Shown: piece after piece, positions 44,600 to 52,929 of the stretch | How the letters are laid out: every line of letters starts with the position of its first letter | Position numbering within the stretch: position 1 is the stretch's first letter | Translations under genes and position numbers: made by a program | The notes under the pieces: generated by a model | What the model saw: only the letters and a program-made list of their open reading frames with translations | Told to the model about the DNA's origin: nothing | The model's database searches: none | Assembly: GCA_002862085.1 (NCBI GenBank) | Contig: PKCK01000092.1 | Coordinates: 25,885 to 89,884 of the forward strand | DNA length: 64,000 nt | Reading direction: 5' to 3' | Source: Planctomycetota bacterium | GTDB taxonomy: Bacteria > Planctomycetota > UBA1135 > GCA-002686595

Positions 44600-45564
44600 A
44601 CGGTCGGATCCCCTTGGGAAGGGCTCAGCGGGCGGCGGGCCACCCGGAGCTTGGCGGAGCGAGAACGCGGGTTCCGGCGGACCTCCTCGGGTCCGGCCTC
44701 GACCGGGCGACGGGTCTCGAGGACCCACTCGCCGGCCCGCGCGCCTTCCGCGAGGAAGCGCTTGACGACGCCGTCCTCCCCGCTGTGGAACGAGATCGCG
44801 AGGAGCTGGCCATCGGGGGCGAGATGCTCCCTGGCCGCCGCGAGCCCGGATTCGAGCTCGTCGGCCTCCTCGTTCACGGCGCGCCGGAGCGCCTGGAAGA
44901 CGCGGGTGGCGGGGTGGATCGAGCCCCGACGCGGCCCGTCCCCACCAGAGCGGATGGGCTTGCCGAGGGCGATGGCGACGGCCTCGCTGAGGCCACGCGT
45001 GCGACGGAAGGGGGCCCGCCTGCGGGCCTCGACGAGGGCGCGAGCCACCTTGCGGGCGCCCCGCTCTCCGCCTTCGTGGAAGAAGAGGTCCGCGAGGTCC
45101 CCCTCGTCCCAGGTGTTCACGATGTCGGCCGCCGTCCGGCTGCGACGGGGGTCCATGCGCATGTCGAGCGGGCCGTCCCAGGCGAAGGAGAAGCCCCGCT
45201 CGGGCCTGTCCAGCTGCAGGGAGGAGGCCCCGAGGTCCATCAGGAGCGCCGCGGGCTGCTCGTCGAGGTCGGCGAGGACCTGCGTCAGCTCGGACATGCG
45301 CGCATGTTCGATCCGGACGCGGTCCTGGAAGGGCTCGAGGCGCTCCCGCGCGACGGACAGGATCTCGGGATCCTGATCCGTCCCCAGGAGGCGGAGGCGC
45401 GGAAAGCGCTCGAGCAGGAGTGCTGAGTGCCCCCCGGCACCCAGCGTCACGTCCACCAGAAGGCCGGAGACGGAGTCCGCGGAACGCCTACCCCCCAGCA
45501 GGCGCGCGACTTCCTCGGCCAGAACGGGGACGTGCACGGGTCGATCACTGAGCGGGTCGGTCAT
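44596..45564 (-). CDS. rsmH: 16S rRNA m4C1402 methyltransferase RsmH (MraW)
   Basis: 322 residues. RsmH methylates N4 of C1402 in 16S rRNA using SAM. The start HVPVLAEEVARLL, the SAM loop LLVDVTLGAGGHSALLLERF, LGTDQDPEIL, LLMDLGASSLQLD, GPLDMRMD and the late AISFHSGEDGVVKRFL are family signatures, the last with Gly-Glu where Leu-Glu is usual. The ATG at 45564 puts HVPVL at residue 11, as in most homologues. A GTG at 45681-45679 in the same frame overlaps the mraZ stop by 4 nt, like the other junctions of the operon, and would add 39 residues; it cannot be excluded. Confidence 0.94.
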   Translation of the reverse strand: MTDPLSDRPVHVPVLAEEVARLLGGRRSADSVSGLLVDVTLGAGGHSALLLERFPRLRLLGTDQDPEILSVARERLEPFQDRVRIEHARMSELTQVLADLDEQPAALLMDLGASSLQLDRPERGFSFAWDGPLDMRMDPRRSRTAADIVNTWDEGDLADLFFHEGGERGARKVARALVEARRRAPFRRTRGLSEAVAIALGKPIRSGGDGPRRGSIHPATRVFQALRRAVNEEADELESGLAAAREHLAPDGQLLAISFHSGEDGVVKRFLAEGARAGEWVLETRRPVEAGPEEVRRNPRSRSAKLRVARRPLSPSQGDPTV

Positions 45565-45677
45565 GGCGTCGAACACGCTCAGGGTCAGCACGCGCGGCGC
45601 GGCTCCGGCGGGCCGCGCGTGGATGGGAACCGGTCGCGCGTGCGCGCGACGATCGTTGATGTGGCGCTGGTGGGTGC

Positions 45678-46181
45678 TCACGACGTGGTCTCCTCGCCGC
45701 TGGAGGCTCGGGGGCCGCCTTCGCCGGCCACCAGCGGGGAGTTCTTCCCGCGCTGGCGGGCCTCCCAGCGCTCGGTGGACCACACCTCGAGGCGCCCGAA
45801 GACGCCGACGCAGGTGGCTCGCTTGCCGATCCCGGCGAGCTCGCGGAACCGGGCGGGAATCACCACGCGTCCGGCGGCGTCGAGGGTGAACTCCTCGACG
45901 AACTCGAAGAAGTCGCGCTGCTCGTCCAGGTCCGTCGCCGCGTCCCCGGCGGGGTCCGGCATGGCGTCGGTCCCGAACCGCTCCGCCTCCTTGGCGAAGC
46001 CCTCGTCGTTGAAGATCCAGAGGCACTTCCCCGCGGAGCGCTCCACGCAGAGCACTCCGGTCGGGCGCCCCTCGTCGTCACGATCGAGCGCCCCGTGGAA
46101 TTGCTTGGAGAGAGACATGCGGCCCTTGGGATCGACGGGGTGCTCGGACTTGCCGAGGAAACGCTTGGGGCGGGGGCTCAT
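45678..46181 (-). CDS. mraZ: Transcriptional regulator MraZ
   Basis: 167 residues, a little longer than the E. coli protein. Two SpoVT/AbrB-like half domains are seen: GKSEHPVDPKGRMSLSKQF near residue 10 and EFTLDAAGRVVIPARFRELAG near residue 95, each with the family D-x-x-G-R core. MraZ forms a ring-shaped oligomer that binds short direct repeats in its own promoter and represses the mra/dcw operon. The ~25-residue tail (GEGGPRASSGEETTS) is probably disordered. It is the first gene of the cluster, and candidate binding boxes lie immediately upstream. Confidence 0.96.
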   Translation of the reverse strand: MSPRPKRFLGKSEHPVDPKGRMSLSKQFHGALDRDDEGRPTGVLCVERSAGKCLWIFNDEGFAKEAERFGTDAMPDPAGDAATDLDEQRDFFEFVEEFTLDAAGRVVIPARFRELAGIGKRATCVGVFGRLEVWSTERWEARQRGKNSPLVAGEGGPRASSGEETTS

Positions 46182-46189
46182 CGCGATGT

Positions 46190-46234
46190 CCCCCCAGCTC
46201 CCCTTTGCTGCCTCTTACTGCCTCGCTTTCCCAC
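46190..46234 (-). promoter_or_regulatory. Candidate MraZ operator: five G-rich boxes on a 10-bp period
   Basis: On the minus strand, 5-nt G-rich boxes occur at 46234-46230 (GTGGG), 46224-46220 (GAGGC), 46214-46210 (GAGGC), 46204-46200 (AGGGG) and 46194-46190 (GGGGG), each separated by exactly 5 nt. E. coli MraZ binds TGGGN repeats with 5-nt spacers, so period, orientation and position fit. The last box doubles as the purine-rich ribosome site of mraZ, so it may owe its sequence to that role. Confidence 0.6.
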
Positions 46235-46773
46235 TCGCGCAGTCTGCTTTGCCACCGACCGTTCGTACAAGCGGTCTGATCGCCTTTTCACACAATCCGT
46301 AAGCCATTGCACGACAGAGACTTACGCGAAGGCGCCAGACCCCACGGCATGTAGTGGGTCAAGCGTCGGATCGAGGCTTGAGGCACCACATCTGGTGGTC
46401 CTGTCGCCCACGGGGACCCCATCCCTGGGTGGAACGAGCGAGAGGACCGGAGCACCGCGTCCGCCCGCCTCCCCAGGGACCAGCCCGCTCTCTCGGCTGC
46501 CAAGGCCTCCCACGGCCTCCCCGGGACGAGCCCGTCGAGGTGATTCGCAGCTGCCCCCCCGTTGGCTCCGGACGTCCCCTGGCCCGCCTCGCTCCGGCCG
46601 CGCTGGCCCCCGAGCCTTCCTCCCCCATCGAGGGACCGGGAGCCGGGGCACGGGGCACCGCTCGCGACGCGCCCGCCCGGCGCCCCGGGCCCGGCTGCGA
46701 TCGCTCGCTGTCGAACTGCCGCGACGAGGCCCGCAACAGCGCCGCCGGGCGCCGCGCCGCGGCCCTCCCGGGC
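46235..46773. other. Gene-free region upstream of the mra/dcw operon
   Basis: I see no supported gene. The part next to mraZ (about 46240-46335) is clearly less GC-rich than the rest of the window and probably holds the operon promoter. It contains a GACCG...CGGTC inverted repeat (46257-46276) and a CGTAAG...CTTACG repeat (46298-46326), but no convincing -35/-10 pair. The remaining ~430 nt are GC-rich and Pro/Arg-like in every frame. Confidence 0.4.
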
Positions 46774-47412
46774 TCAGACCTCGGGGTCGCCGCCGGGCTC
46801 TGCCTCGCCCGCGGCCTCGGGCGCGTCGTCCGCGGTCTCCGCGGACGGCTCCTCCGCGGAGGTCTCGTCCTCCTCCCCCGCGAGGCGGACCCCATGGGGT
46901 CCCTCGGCGCCGTCGAAGACCGCCTGGAGCTGCGCGCGCAGCGCATCGAGCTGCTCGGGCTCGAAGTCGTAGACGTAGACGGTGTACCGCTGGTCGTCGC
47001 GCGGACGCTTGACGAGGAACGACTCCTCGCCGCCCTTGCGCACCACCCGCTCGACCTTGACCCGCCGTTTGCGCATGAGCAGCAGGCAGAGGACGTAGCG
47101 CAGCTCGCGCACCCCGCGCTCGGGACGGCCCTCGAGCTGGAGGAAGAGGCGGTCCAGGCTGTCGAGGTCGAGCTGGACGGTCTTCCTGGCCTCGACCGCG
47201 TGGCGTGTCGTCCAGAAGAGCACGGGCTCGGCCCCGCCCTCCGCGGCGATCCGCTCCTGCTCCTCTCGCCAGGCCTCCGTCGAGAGATCCACGCGCTCGA
47301 GGGCTCCCTCGGCCACTCGAAGCAAGGAAACGTGACGCTCCCCGTCCTCGAAGACGCGCCCGGAGGCGGCGCAGGTGCCCGTGCGGCGAGAGATGGACCA
47401 GGTGGACGCCAT
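46774..47412 (-). CDS. Conserved-looking protein of unknown function
   Basis: 212 residues, no signal peptide. The N-terminus has a CxxSGRVFEDGE motif (CAASGRVFEDGERHVSLLR) followed by RVDLSTEAWREEQ, then a basic helical middle with YVLCLLLMRKRRVKVERV and a DDQRYTVYVYDFEPEQLDALR segment. The last ~40 residues are Glu/Ala-rich and likely disordered. The short Cys-x-x-x-G-R-x-F-x-x-G-E pattern looks like one treble-clef-type half site, and I recall similar unnamed proteins from planctomycetes and deltaproteobacteria, but I cannot give a family. It lies 9 nt after a GT4 gene, so both are probably on one message. Confidence 0.7.
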   Translation of the reverse strand: MASTWSISRRTGTCAASGRVFEDGERHVSLLRVAEGALERVDLSTEAWREEQERIAAEGGAEPVLFWTTRHAVEARKTVQLDLDSLDRLFLQLEGRPERGVRELRYVLCLLLMRKRRVKVERVVRKGGEESFLVKRPRDDQRYTVYVYDFEPEQLDALRAQLQAVFDGAEGPHGVRLAGEEDETSAEEPSAETADDAPEAAGEAEPGGDPEV

Positions 47413-47421
47413 GCCAGGAGC

Positions 47422-48849
47422 CTACGACCGCGGGCCGGGCGGATCCACCGCCGGGGCCTCGGCGACGAGCTCGGCACTGTGGCGCAGGAAGGAGTCCGCC
47501 ACGGCGTCCCAGCGAGGGAAGGCGGCCGTGGGCTCCGGACGCGGCGGCGAGGGCTCCTCGGCGCGGTCGATCTCCGCCTCGAGCGCCCGGGCCAGGGCGT
47601 CCGCGTCCCCCGCCGGGAAGGTCGAGCCCGCCGCTCCGTCGGCGATGACCTCGGCCATGCCCCCGAGGTCGCTGCAGAGGATGCGGACCCCCGCGGCGTG
47701 GGCCTCCATCATCACCAGGGGCCGGACCTCCAGCCAGAGGCTCGGGACCACGAGCAGGTCGCTGGCCGCGAGGGCCCGCGCGACGCCGCGTCGATCCAGG
47801 CGCTCCCCGACGCTGACGCCGACGGGAGCCGCCGCTCGCCGGAGCTCCTCGACGTAGGCGGGCCGACTGTCCGCGGGCCCGTGGATCCGAAGGCGGGCGC
47901 GGCCGCGACTCTCCTCGCCGAGCCGCCCCCACGCGTCCACGAGGACGTGCGCGCCCTTGTGCGGGACGAGGGTGCCGAGCATCAGCACGCGCAGAGCCTC
48001 GCCCGGCTCACGCTCCACGCGTGGCTCCGCCCGGGCCTCGTCCCAGTCGAGCCCCGTCGGCTGATGCACGAAGAGCTCCTCGGCGATCCCATGGGCCACG
48101 AACCACTCCGCCTGGAACCGCGCGGGGAGCACGATGCGGGGCCGCGCGTCGTTCACCGCGAGAGCGATCTCCTCGAGGCGACGCTTGGCGAGGGCGGCGA
48201 AGGCCGCCGCCTCGCCCGGCGCAGGCTGCGCGGCACCGGGGGCATCCCCCACGCCCCGCCTGTGCCGCCGCGAGAGCGGGCCCGACAGGTCGATGCCCGT
48301 CGCACCTTTCAGCGCCGCCACTCCGCGTCCCACGCGCCGCGCGGCGTCTGTTTGACGCCAGGGGAAAGACGGCAGGCAGGTGCCGCAACGCGCGGGGTCG
48401 ACCGCGTCGCACCGCTCACCGTCGGCGTGCAGGAGCTGGCCGAAGCGGGCGCAGCCGAGCCAGAAGTCGTGGAGCACCATCAACACGGGGATCCCGCGCT
48501 CGCGGCAGGCCCGGAGGATCCCGACGGAGAGGTAGAGCAGATGATGGACGTGGACCACGTCGGGCCGCAGCTCGTCGAGGAGCTCCCCCGCGATCGCATC
48601 CACGCGGGGTTCGTCCCAGGTGGCACGGAAGTCGGTGGCGAAGAGATTGTTGACGACCTCCACCACCGGCGTCGCTCCCTCGACCCGCCGATGCACCGAG
48701 AGGTGGCGGCGGGCGATGTCCTTGACCGCGGTCAGCACCGAGACCTCGACACCGCGGCGCTCGAACTCAGCCGCGAGGGTCGCGGCGTAGGTCTCCGCGC
48801 CCGCCGTTCCGTCCGGCGGGTAGCGGTGGGTCACGAGCAGCACATGCAT
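47422..48849 (-). CDS. Glycosyltransferase family 4
   Basis: 475 residues, GT-B fold. The N-terminal domain opens with VLLVTHRYPPDGTAGAETYAATLA and contains DVVHVHHLLYLSVGIL. A four-Cys insert (about 134-161; spacing C-x14-C-x7-C-x2-C) follows, as in several GT4 enzymes with a possible metal knuckle. The donor domain includes LMLGTLVPHKGAHVLVDAW, the LRIHGP strand, and VVPSLWLEVRPLVMMEAHAAG with the E-x7-E motif that binds the nucleotide sugar. It probably builds a surface polysaccharide, glycolipid or glycoprotein glycan; donor and acceptor are unknown. The gene lies in a leftward block with two GT2 genes, separated from them by an SRPBCC gene. Confidence 0.9.
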   Translation of the reverse strand: MHVLLVTHRYPPDGTAGAETYAATLAAEFERRGVEVSVLTAVKDIARRHLSVHRRVEGATPVVEVVNNLFATDFRATWDEPRVDAIAGELLDELRPDVVHVHHLLYLSVGILRACRERGIPVLMVLHDFWLGCARFGQLLHADGERCDAVDPARCGTCLPSFPWRQTDAARRVGRGVAALKGATGIDLSGPLSRRHRRGVGDAPGAAQPAPGEAAAFAALAKRRLEEIALAVNDARPRIVLPARFQAEWFVAHGIAEELFVHQPTGLDWDEARAEPRVEREPGEALRVLMLGTLVPHKGAHVLVDAWGRLGEESRGRARLRIHGPADSRPAYVEELRRAAAPVGVSVGERLDRRGVARALAASDLLVVPSLWLEVRPLVMMEAHAAGVRILCSDLGGMAEVIADGAAGSTFPAGDADALARALEAEIDRAEEPSPPRPEPTAAFPRWDAVADSFLRHSAELVAEAPAVDPPGPRS

Positions 48850-48864
48850 GGCTTGCTTGCCCGC

Positions 48865-48887
48865 GCGGCCGCTCCTGGAGCGGCCGC
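48865..48887. repeat. Perfect inverted repeat between GT4 and SRPBCC genes
   Basis: GCGGCCGCTC and GAGCGGCCGC form a 10-bp stem with a 3-nt loop, 10 nt after the SRPBCC stop. It may act as a terminator or mRNA stabiliser for that gene; there is no T tract on the minus strand. Confidence 0.5.
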
Positions 48888-48897
48888 GACGTCGGGC

Positions 48898-49458
48898 TCA
48901 GGCGTCTCCGCCCCCGGGTTCCCCCTCGCCCTCGAGGCGCACCTTCAGGTTGGCGAGCCCCTGTTCGAACGCGGGCCCGTTCAGGGCGTCCATCATGAGA
49001 GCGATCCAGCGCAGGTGCGGCGGCCCCTCCATCTCGCCGGACATGGCCCAGCGGACGGCGGTCACGTCGCCCTTCGCCGCGAGCTCGAACTCGACGTTCG
49101 CCGGCGCCATGCCCGCGAACTCCAGGGTGTAGGTGACGCGCTCGTCGGACACGCTCCGAATCGTCATCGCGCCCTCGCCGAGCTCCTCGCCCACCCACGT
49201 CATGGACTGGCCGACCTGCCCAGGCTCGCCGAGGAAGCCGTACTCCACGGTGGGGTCGATCTCCGCGTTCCAGATCGTCCAATCCTTCCACGTCGTCAGA
49301 TCACTGATCACCGCGTGGATCTCGGAGGACGGCGCGGCGATCACGGTGGAGCGCTCCGAGGCGTAGGAGCTCGAGAGGAAGAACTTGGGGACCACGAAGG
49401 CCGTCGTGACGACGACCACGGTGACGAAGATGAGGGCGAAGCCGAGGAACCTGGCCAT
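48898..49458 (-). CDS. Membrane-anchored SRPBCC (START-like) domain protein
   Basis: 186 residues. One N-terminal membrane helix (FLGFALIFVTVVVVTTAFV) is followed by an SRPBCC/polyketide-cyclase-like domain: RSTVIAAPSSEIHAVISDLTTWKDWTIWN is the usual opening strand-helix pair, and GPPHLRWIALMMDALNGPAFEQGLANLKVRLE forms the long closing helix. SRPBCC domains hold hydrophobic ligands in a deep pocket. Here the domain would be outside the cytoplasm, next to glycosyltransferases, which could mean lipid or glycolipid handling (inference). Similar single-helix SRPBCC proteins are common and mostly uncharacterised. Confidence 0.85.
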   Translation of the reverse strand: MARFLGFALIFVTVVVVTTAFVVPKFFLSSSYASERSTVIAAPSSEIHAVISDLTTWKDWTIWNAEIDPTVEYGFLGEPGQVGQSMTWVGEELGEGAMTIRSVSDERVTYTLEFAGMAPANVEFELAAKGDVTAVRWAMSGEMEGPPHLRWIALMMDALNGPAFEQGLANLKVRLEGEGEPGGGDA

Positions 49459-49489
49459 GGCGGTGTCTGCGGTCGGACCGCGAAGAGGT

Positions 49490-50590
49490 TCAGACCACGA
49501 ACCAGCGGCAGAGCCCCCACCAGGCGCGGAGCACGCCGTCGAGCAGGCGCGCGCCGAGCCCGCGAGAGGACGCGAGGTTCGGGCTGAGGGTCAGCGGGCC
49601 CCCGACGAGGAGGGCACGGTCGCCGATCTTACGGCGCCGCTGGACCCAGCGGCGCTTGCGGCGCGCTTCGCGGAAGGCTCGAAGGAAGGCGTACTTGCCC
49701 TTGAGCCACGCCCCGGCGTTGCCCTCCTTCAGGGCGAACAGCAGCCAGGCCACCTCGTAGACGAGGATGCCGGGCAGCGCCACCAGCAGGGTCCACAGCC
49801 GGAAGCACTTGGTCATGTAGAGCCAGCGGTTCCGGGAGTGGAAGAACACCCTGCGCGCCGGATAGTCGGCCTTCTCCTCGCGGAAGCTGATCCCGGCGGT
49901 CCCGTCGTCGTGGAGGGCGAGAGCGTCGTTCACCTTGAGGATCGTGTGCCCGGCGAGCCGCAGCCGATGGGACAGATCGAGGTCCTCGAAGAGGATGAAG
50001 AACGCCTCGTCGAAGCCGCCCGCCTCGATGACTTCCTTCTTGTCGAGGAGGAGGCAGAGGGAGATCGCCGCGTCGATCTCCTCCACGGGCGGGATCCGGG
50101 CGCGGCGGTCGACCTCGCCGAAGTGGAACAGGCTGATGAGGCCCGCGTAGTGCAGCCTCCCGCCGTCGTAGTGGATCCGGCCGGGGTCGGACTTGAACAC
50201 GCTGCGAGGCTGAGCCATCACCGCGTCGGGCCGCCGCGCCAGCTCGTCCCGCAAGCGCTCGACGACGTTCGGTTCGAGCACGACGTCGTTGTCCACCAGC
50301 AGGATGAAGCGGTACTGCGCGGCGCGCATGCCGACGTTGCGCGCGATGCAAGGCCCGACGTTGGAGGTCATCCGCACGAGCTCGACGTCCCGGAAGTGCG
50401 TGTTGAGGACGTTGAGGGAGCCGTCGGTGCTCGCGTTCTCCACGACGACGATCTCGTCCAGCGGCACCGTCTGTGCCTGGAGCGAACGCAGGCACGCCTC
50501 GAGGTACGCCTCGCCGTTGTAGTTGACGACGACTGCGCTGATGGGGCCCAGGTCCCGCGCCGCTCCGCTCTGCTCCTGTGCGTCGTTCAC
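49490..50590 (-). CDS. Glycosyltransferase family 2 (second of a pair)
   Basis: 366 residues. The GT-A domain starts SAVVVNYNGEAYLEACLRSL and contains VVVENASTDGS, the metal-binding LLVDNDVVLEPN and, later, FFILFEDLDLSHRLRLAGH. This is rhamnosyltransferase/WcaA-like architecture. A C-terminal hydrophobic segment (RLWTLLVALPGILVYEVAWLLFAL) and a basic tail suggest attachment to the inner membrane. There is no ATG at the domain start; GTG at 50590 overlaps the stop of the preceding GT2 gene by 4 nt (GTGA), which both supplies the start and implies coupled translation. Sugar and acceptor are unknown. Confidence 0.9.
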   Translation of the reverse strand: MNDAQEQSGAARDLGPISAVVVNYNGEAYLEACLRSLQAQTVPLDEIVVVENASTDGSLNVLNTHFRDVELVRMTSNVGPCIARNVGMRAAQYRFILLVDNDVVLEPNVVERLRDELARRPDAVMAQPRSVFKSDPGRIHYDGGRLHYAGLISLFHFGEVDRRARIPPVEEIDAAISLCLLLDKKEVIEAGGFDEAFFILFEDLDLSHRLRLAGHTILKVNDALALHDDGTAGISFREEKADYPARRVFFHSRNRWLYMTKCFRLWTLLVALPGILVYEVAWLLFALKEGNAGAWLKGKYAFLRAFREARRKRRWVQRRRKIGDRALLVGGPLTLSPNLASSRGLGARLLDGVLRAWWGLCRWFVV

Positions 50591-51915
50591 TTCAGCGGGA
50601 GCTCGAAGTCGGGGGCCTCGACCGCCTGGCGGTGCTTGAGGCAGTACGGGACGTTGTAGAGCACGCTGGCGGCTGCCTTCGTGAGGATCCACCAGGAGCC
50701 GGGCGTGGTGCGGACGGCCTTGCCGATGCCGATCGTGCCGACGGCGTCGGCCACCTCGCCGTGAGCCTCGTTGTCCCCGCCGCGCAGGAGGACCTTGAAG
50801 ATCACGAGGAACGGAAGACGGGCGAGATCTTTCAGCGGCGCGTACTTGAGCATCCCCAGGAAGGCGTTCCGCGCGTGGAAGTAGAGGCTGCGCTTGCCCA
50901 TCTGCACGCCGAAGGGCGTCCGGTGGAAGGTCTCGGCTCCGGGGAACTGGAGCACGCGGTACCCGAGGTTCAGGAGACGGCACGTCAGGTCCCGCTCGTT
51001 GCCGTAGATGAACAGCCGCTCGTCGTACCCGCCGGCTTCGTCGAGCGCCTTCTTCCGCGCGAGGCTCGCGCAGCCGCGGAACGTGCTCATGTAGCGCTCT
51101 CGGTTGATGGCCTCGCTGTCCCGGAAGCTCTCCGGCATGCCGGGCTCCACGACCTTGGTCGAGACCACCGCGGTCGTCTCGGGCTCCGCGGCCATCCGCG
51201 CGAGGGAGCGCTCGAGCCACCAGGGTGTCAGCACGACGTCGTCATCGAGGATGGCGACGTACTCGGTGAGCGCCGTGGAGAAGCCGACGTTGAAGGTCTC
51301 GCAGGCCCCGTACGCGCTGTTGGGCATGACCACGAGGCGCACCTCGGGGAAGTCCCGGCGGATCATCTGTGGGGTCCCGTCGCTCGAGCAGTTGTCCACC
51401 ACGACGACGTCGTCGAAGGGCCGCACCTGCGCACGGATTCCCAGCAGGTTGGCGCGCACGTCCTCGTACTTGTTCCACGCGGAGATCACGGCGGTGACCG
51501 TGCGCTCGTCCTCTCTGGAGCGCGCGCGCGCGTCCTCGCGAAGCGCGGCCCACGCCTCGGCGGCGGGCATCGGCTCGCCTGACTCCCCCACCTGTACGTC
51601 GAGCTCCCTGACGCTGGCAGCGGCCGCCGCGGCCATCGTCCCCGCCCGGGAGTCGTCGTCCTCTCCGAGCGGCTCCAGGACCAGCAGCGCCGGACGCCAC
51701 TCGTCGAGGAGCTCGCCGATGCTCTCGATCAGGCCGTGGGAGCGGCCGAGGGCCTCGCGGTCGAAGCCGAGGCTCCCGGGGCCCTCACCGATGAGAGCGA
51801 TCGCGCCCGGCGCGGCGTCCGCGGTGCTCAGCACGAGCACTTCGCTGTCGCGCGCCGCGTCGACGTCGCCGCCTCCATCGCGGGAAGTGGTGGTCTGGGG
51901 TTGGGACGGGTTCAC
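50587..51915 (-). CDS. Glycosyltransferase family 2 with an N-terminal extension
   Basis: About 442 residues from a GTG at 51915. The first ~140 residues are not GT2: a beta/alpha stretch (VLVLSTADAAPGAIALIGEG, RPALLVLEPLGEDDD) that could be a degenerate nucleotide-binding domain. The GT-A domain follows with VTAVISAWNKYEDVRANLLG, VVVVDNCSSDGTPQMIRRDF, YVAILDDDVVLTPWW (DDD metal site) and ERDLTCRLLNLGYR. The C-terminus has a probable membrane-associated helix. The start is uncertain: no clear ribosome site precedes the GTG, and ATG codons occur only within the extension. It is coupled to the next GT2 gene by a 4-nt overlap. Confidence 0.85.
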   Translation of the reverse strand: MNPSQPQTTTSRDGGGDVDAARDSEVLVLSTADAAPGAIALIGEGPGSLGFDREALGRSHGLIESIGELLDEWRPALLVLEPLGEDDDSRAGTMAAAAAASVRELDVQVGESGEPMPAAEAWAALREDARARSREDERTVTAVISAWNKYEDVRANLLGIRAQVRPFDDVVVVDNCSSDGTPQMIRRDFPEVRLVVMPNSAYGACETFNVGFSTALTEYVAILDDDVVLTPWWLERSLARMAAEPETTAVVSTKVVEPGMPESFRDSEAINRERYMSTFRGCASLARKKALDEAGGYDERLFIYGNERDLTCRLLNLGYRVLQFPGAETFHRTPFGVQMGKRSLYFHARNAFLGMLKYAPLKDLARLPFLVIFKVLLRGGDNEAHGEVADAVGTIGIGKAVRTTPGSWWILTKAAASVLYNVPYCLKHRQAVEAPDFELPLK

Positions 51916-52022
51916 GGGGAGGGGGCCCGGTCGGGGGGTCGGAGGAGGCGCGCCTGCGCGGGAGAATACCCGCCTCGAGAGGCACGGGGCGACTCGCGCT
52001 TCACCCGGAGCCAGCTCCGGGA

Positions 52023-52751
52023 TCAGCCGTGCTGTGGATCGAGGGCCTTCCGGGCGCTCTCCAGATGCTGCCACCAGCCCGGGGCGGCGCCGGCTCCTGG
52101 GAGCTGCCCGGGGCCCGCCGCCCGTGAAGACCGCGCCACGAGCTCCACAGCAGCGCCCACGTCGGGGCCCGCCGCGCTGGCATCGAGCAGATGGACCCGG
52201 GCGCAGGCGCTCGACGCCAGCGGCCGCTCGGCGCCCACGGCGACGAGGCCACGCCCGCTCCGCAGAACAGCGTCCGCGAAGCCCGCGGGCGGATCGGCGG
52301 TCACGACCACGCGCGCACCGGCGAGCTGGCCTCGGTCGATTCCCTCGCGAAGGTCGGCCACGCCGTCGCCGCCGGGCTCGGAGAGCCCGTACTCCGCGGC
52401 GCAGAGCGCCACGCGCTCGGGGTCCACGTTGACGCGGCTCGCGAGCCGCACCAGCTGGCCGCGATCCTCGACGATGACCAGGTGGGCCACCGAGAGCACG
52501 AAGCGAAGGTGATCCTCCTGCTGATCGGGTGCCCAGGGGCGACGGATCGCCTCCCAGAGGCGGACGGCCAGCGGCGCGCGGCGCGCCAGCCCTGCCAGCT
52601 CCGCGGCGTTCCGGGCGGAGGGGCGGTCGGAGAGCTCCACCAGCGCGATGTCCCAGTGGGCGGCGGTGGCGGCCAGGCCGCGATCCTCGATCCACCCACG
52701 GGCCTTGTCGACGGCGAGGTCGGTGGTTCGATCCACCTCCCAGCCGCTCAT
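52023..52751 (-). CDS. Unknown protein next to glycosyltransferases
   Basis: 242 residues from ATG 52751; an ATG at 52781 would add ten. No signal peptide. Sequence is Ala/Arg/Val-rich with alternating strands and helices: HWDIALVELSDRPSARNAAE, HLRFVLSVAHLVIVEDRGQL, RVNVDPERVALCAAEYGL, GARVVVTADPPAGFADAV, GLVAVGAERP and RVHLLDASAAGPDVG. The segment VAHLVIVEDRGQLVRLASRV followed by DPERV is reminiscent of the hinge of GT-B glycosyltransferases, so it may be a reduced transferase-like protein, but catalytic residues are not evident. The coding call rests on length, lack of better frames and its place behind the GT2 pair on the same strand. Confidence 0.55.
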   Translation of the reverse strand: MSGWEVDRTTDLAVDKARGWIEDRGLAATAAHWDIALVELSDRPSARNAAELAGLARRAPLAVRLWEAIRRPWAPDQQEDHLRFVLSVAHLVIVEDRGQLVRLASRVNVDPERVALCAAEYGLSEPGGDGVADLREGIDRGQLAGARVVVTADPPAGFADAVLRSGRGLVAVGAERPLASSACARVHLLDASAAGPDVGAAVELVARSSRAAGPGQLPGAGAAPGWWQHLESARKALDPQHG

Positions 52752-52929
52752 GACCCCGTTCCGCGCATCACGATGCAACATCCGCACGCACCTTCGATCG
52801 GCCCGAGGGCGCGCGAAGATCCAGCCGAGGACCGGAGAGCCTGCCCCGGTGCACCCACCTGGGACACAGCTGGATCGACCCGAAACGAAGCTGCATTCGA
52901 TCCGGGGCCGAGTGAGCGCGCGCCCCCTC

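Noticed and set aside
45565..46026. N-terminal extension of rsmH back to 46026
   Set aside because: This part of the frame overlaps mraZ and is Arg/Gly-rich without similarity to RsmH. Only the short GTG extension to 45681 remains possible.
46288..46503. A 71-codon ORF upstream of mraZ
   Set aside because: No ribosome site, no domain and no coding-like composition; it lies in the probable promoter region of the dcw operon.
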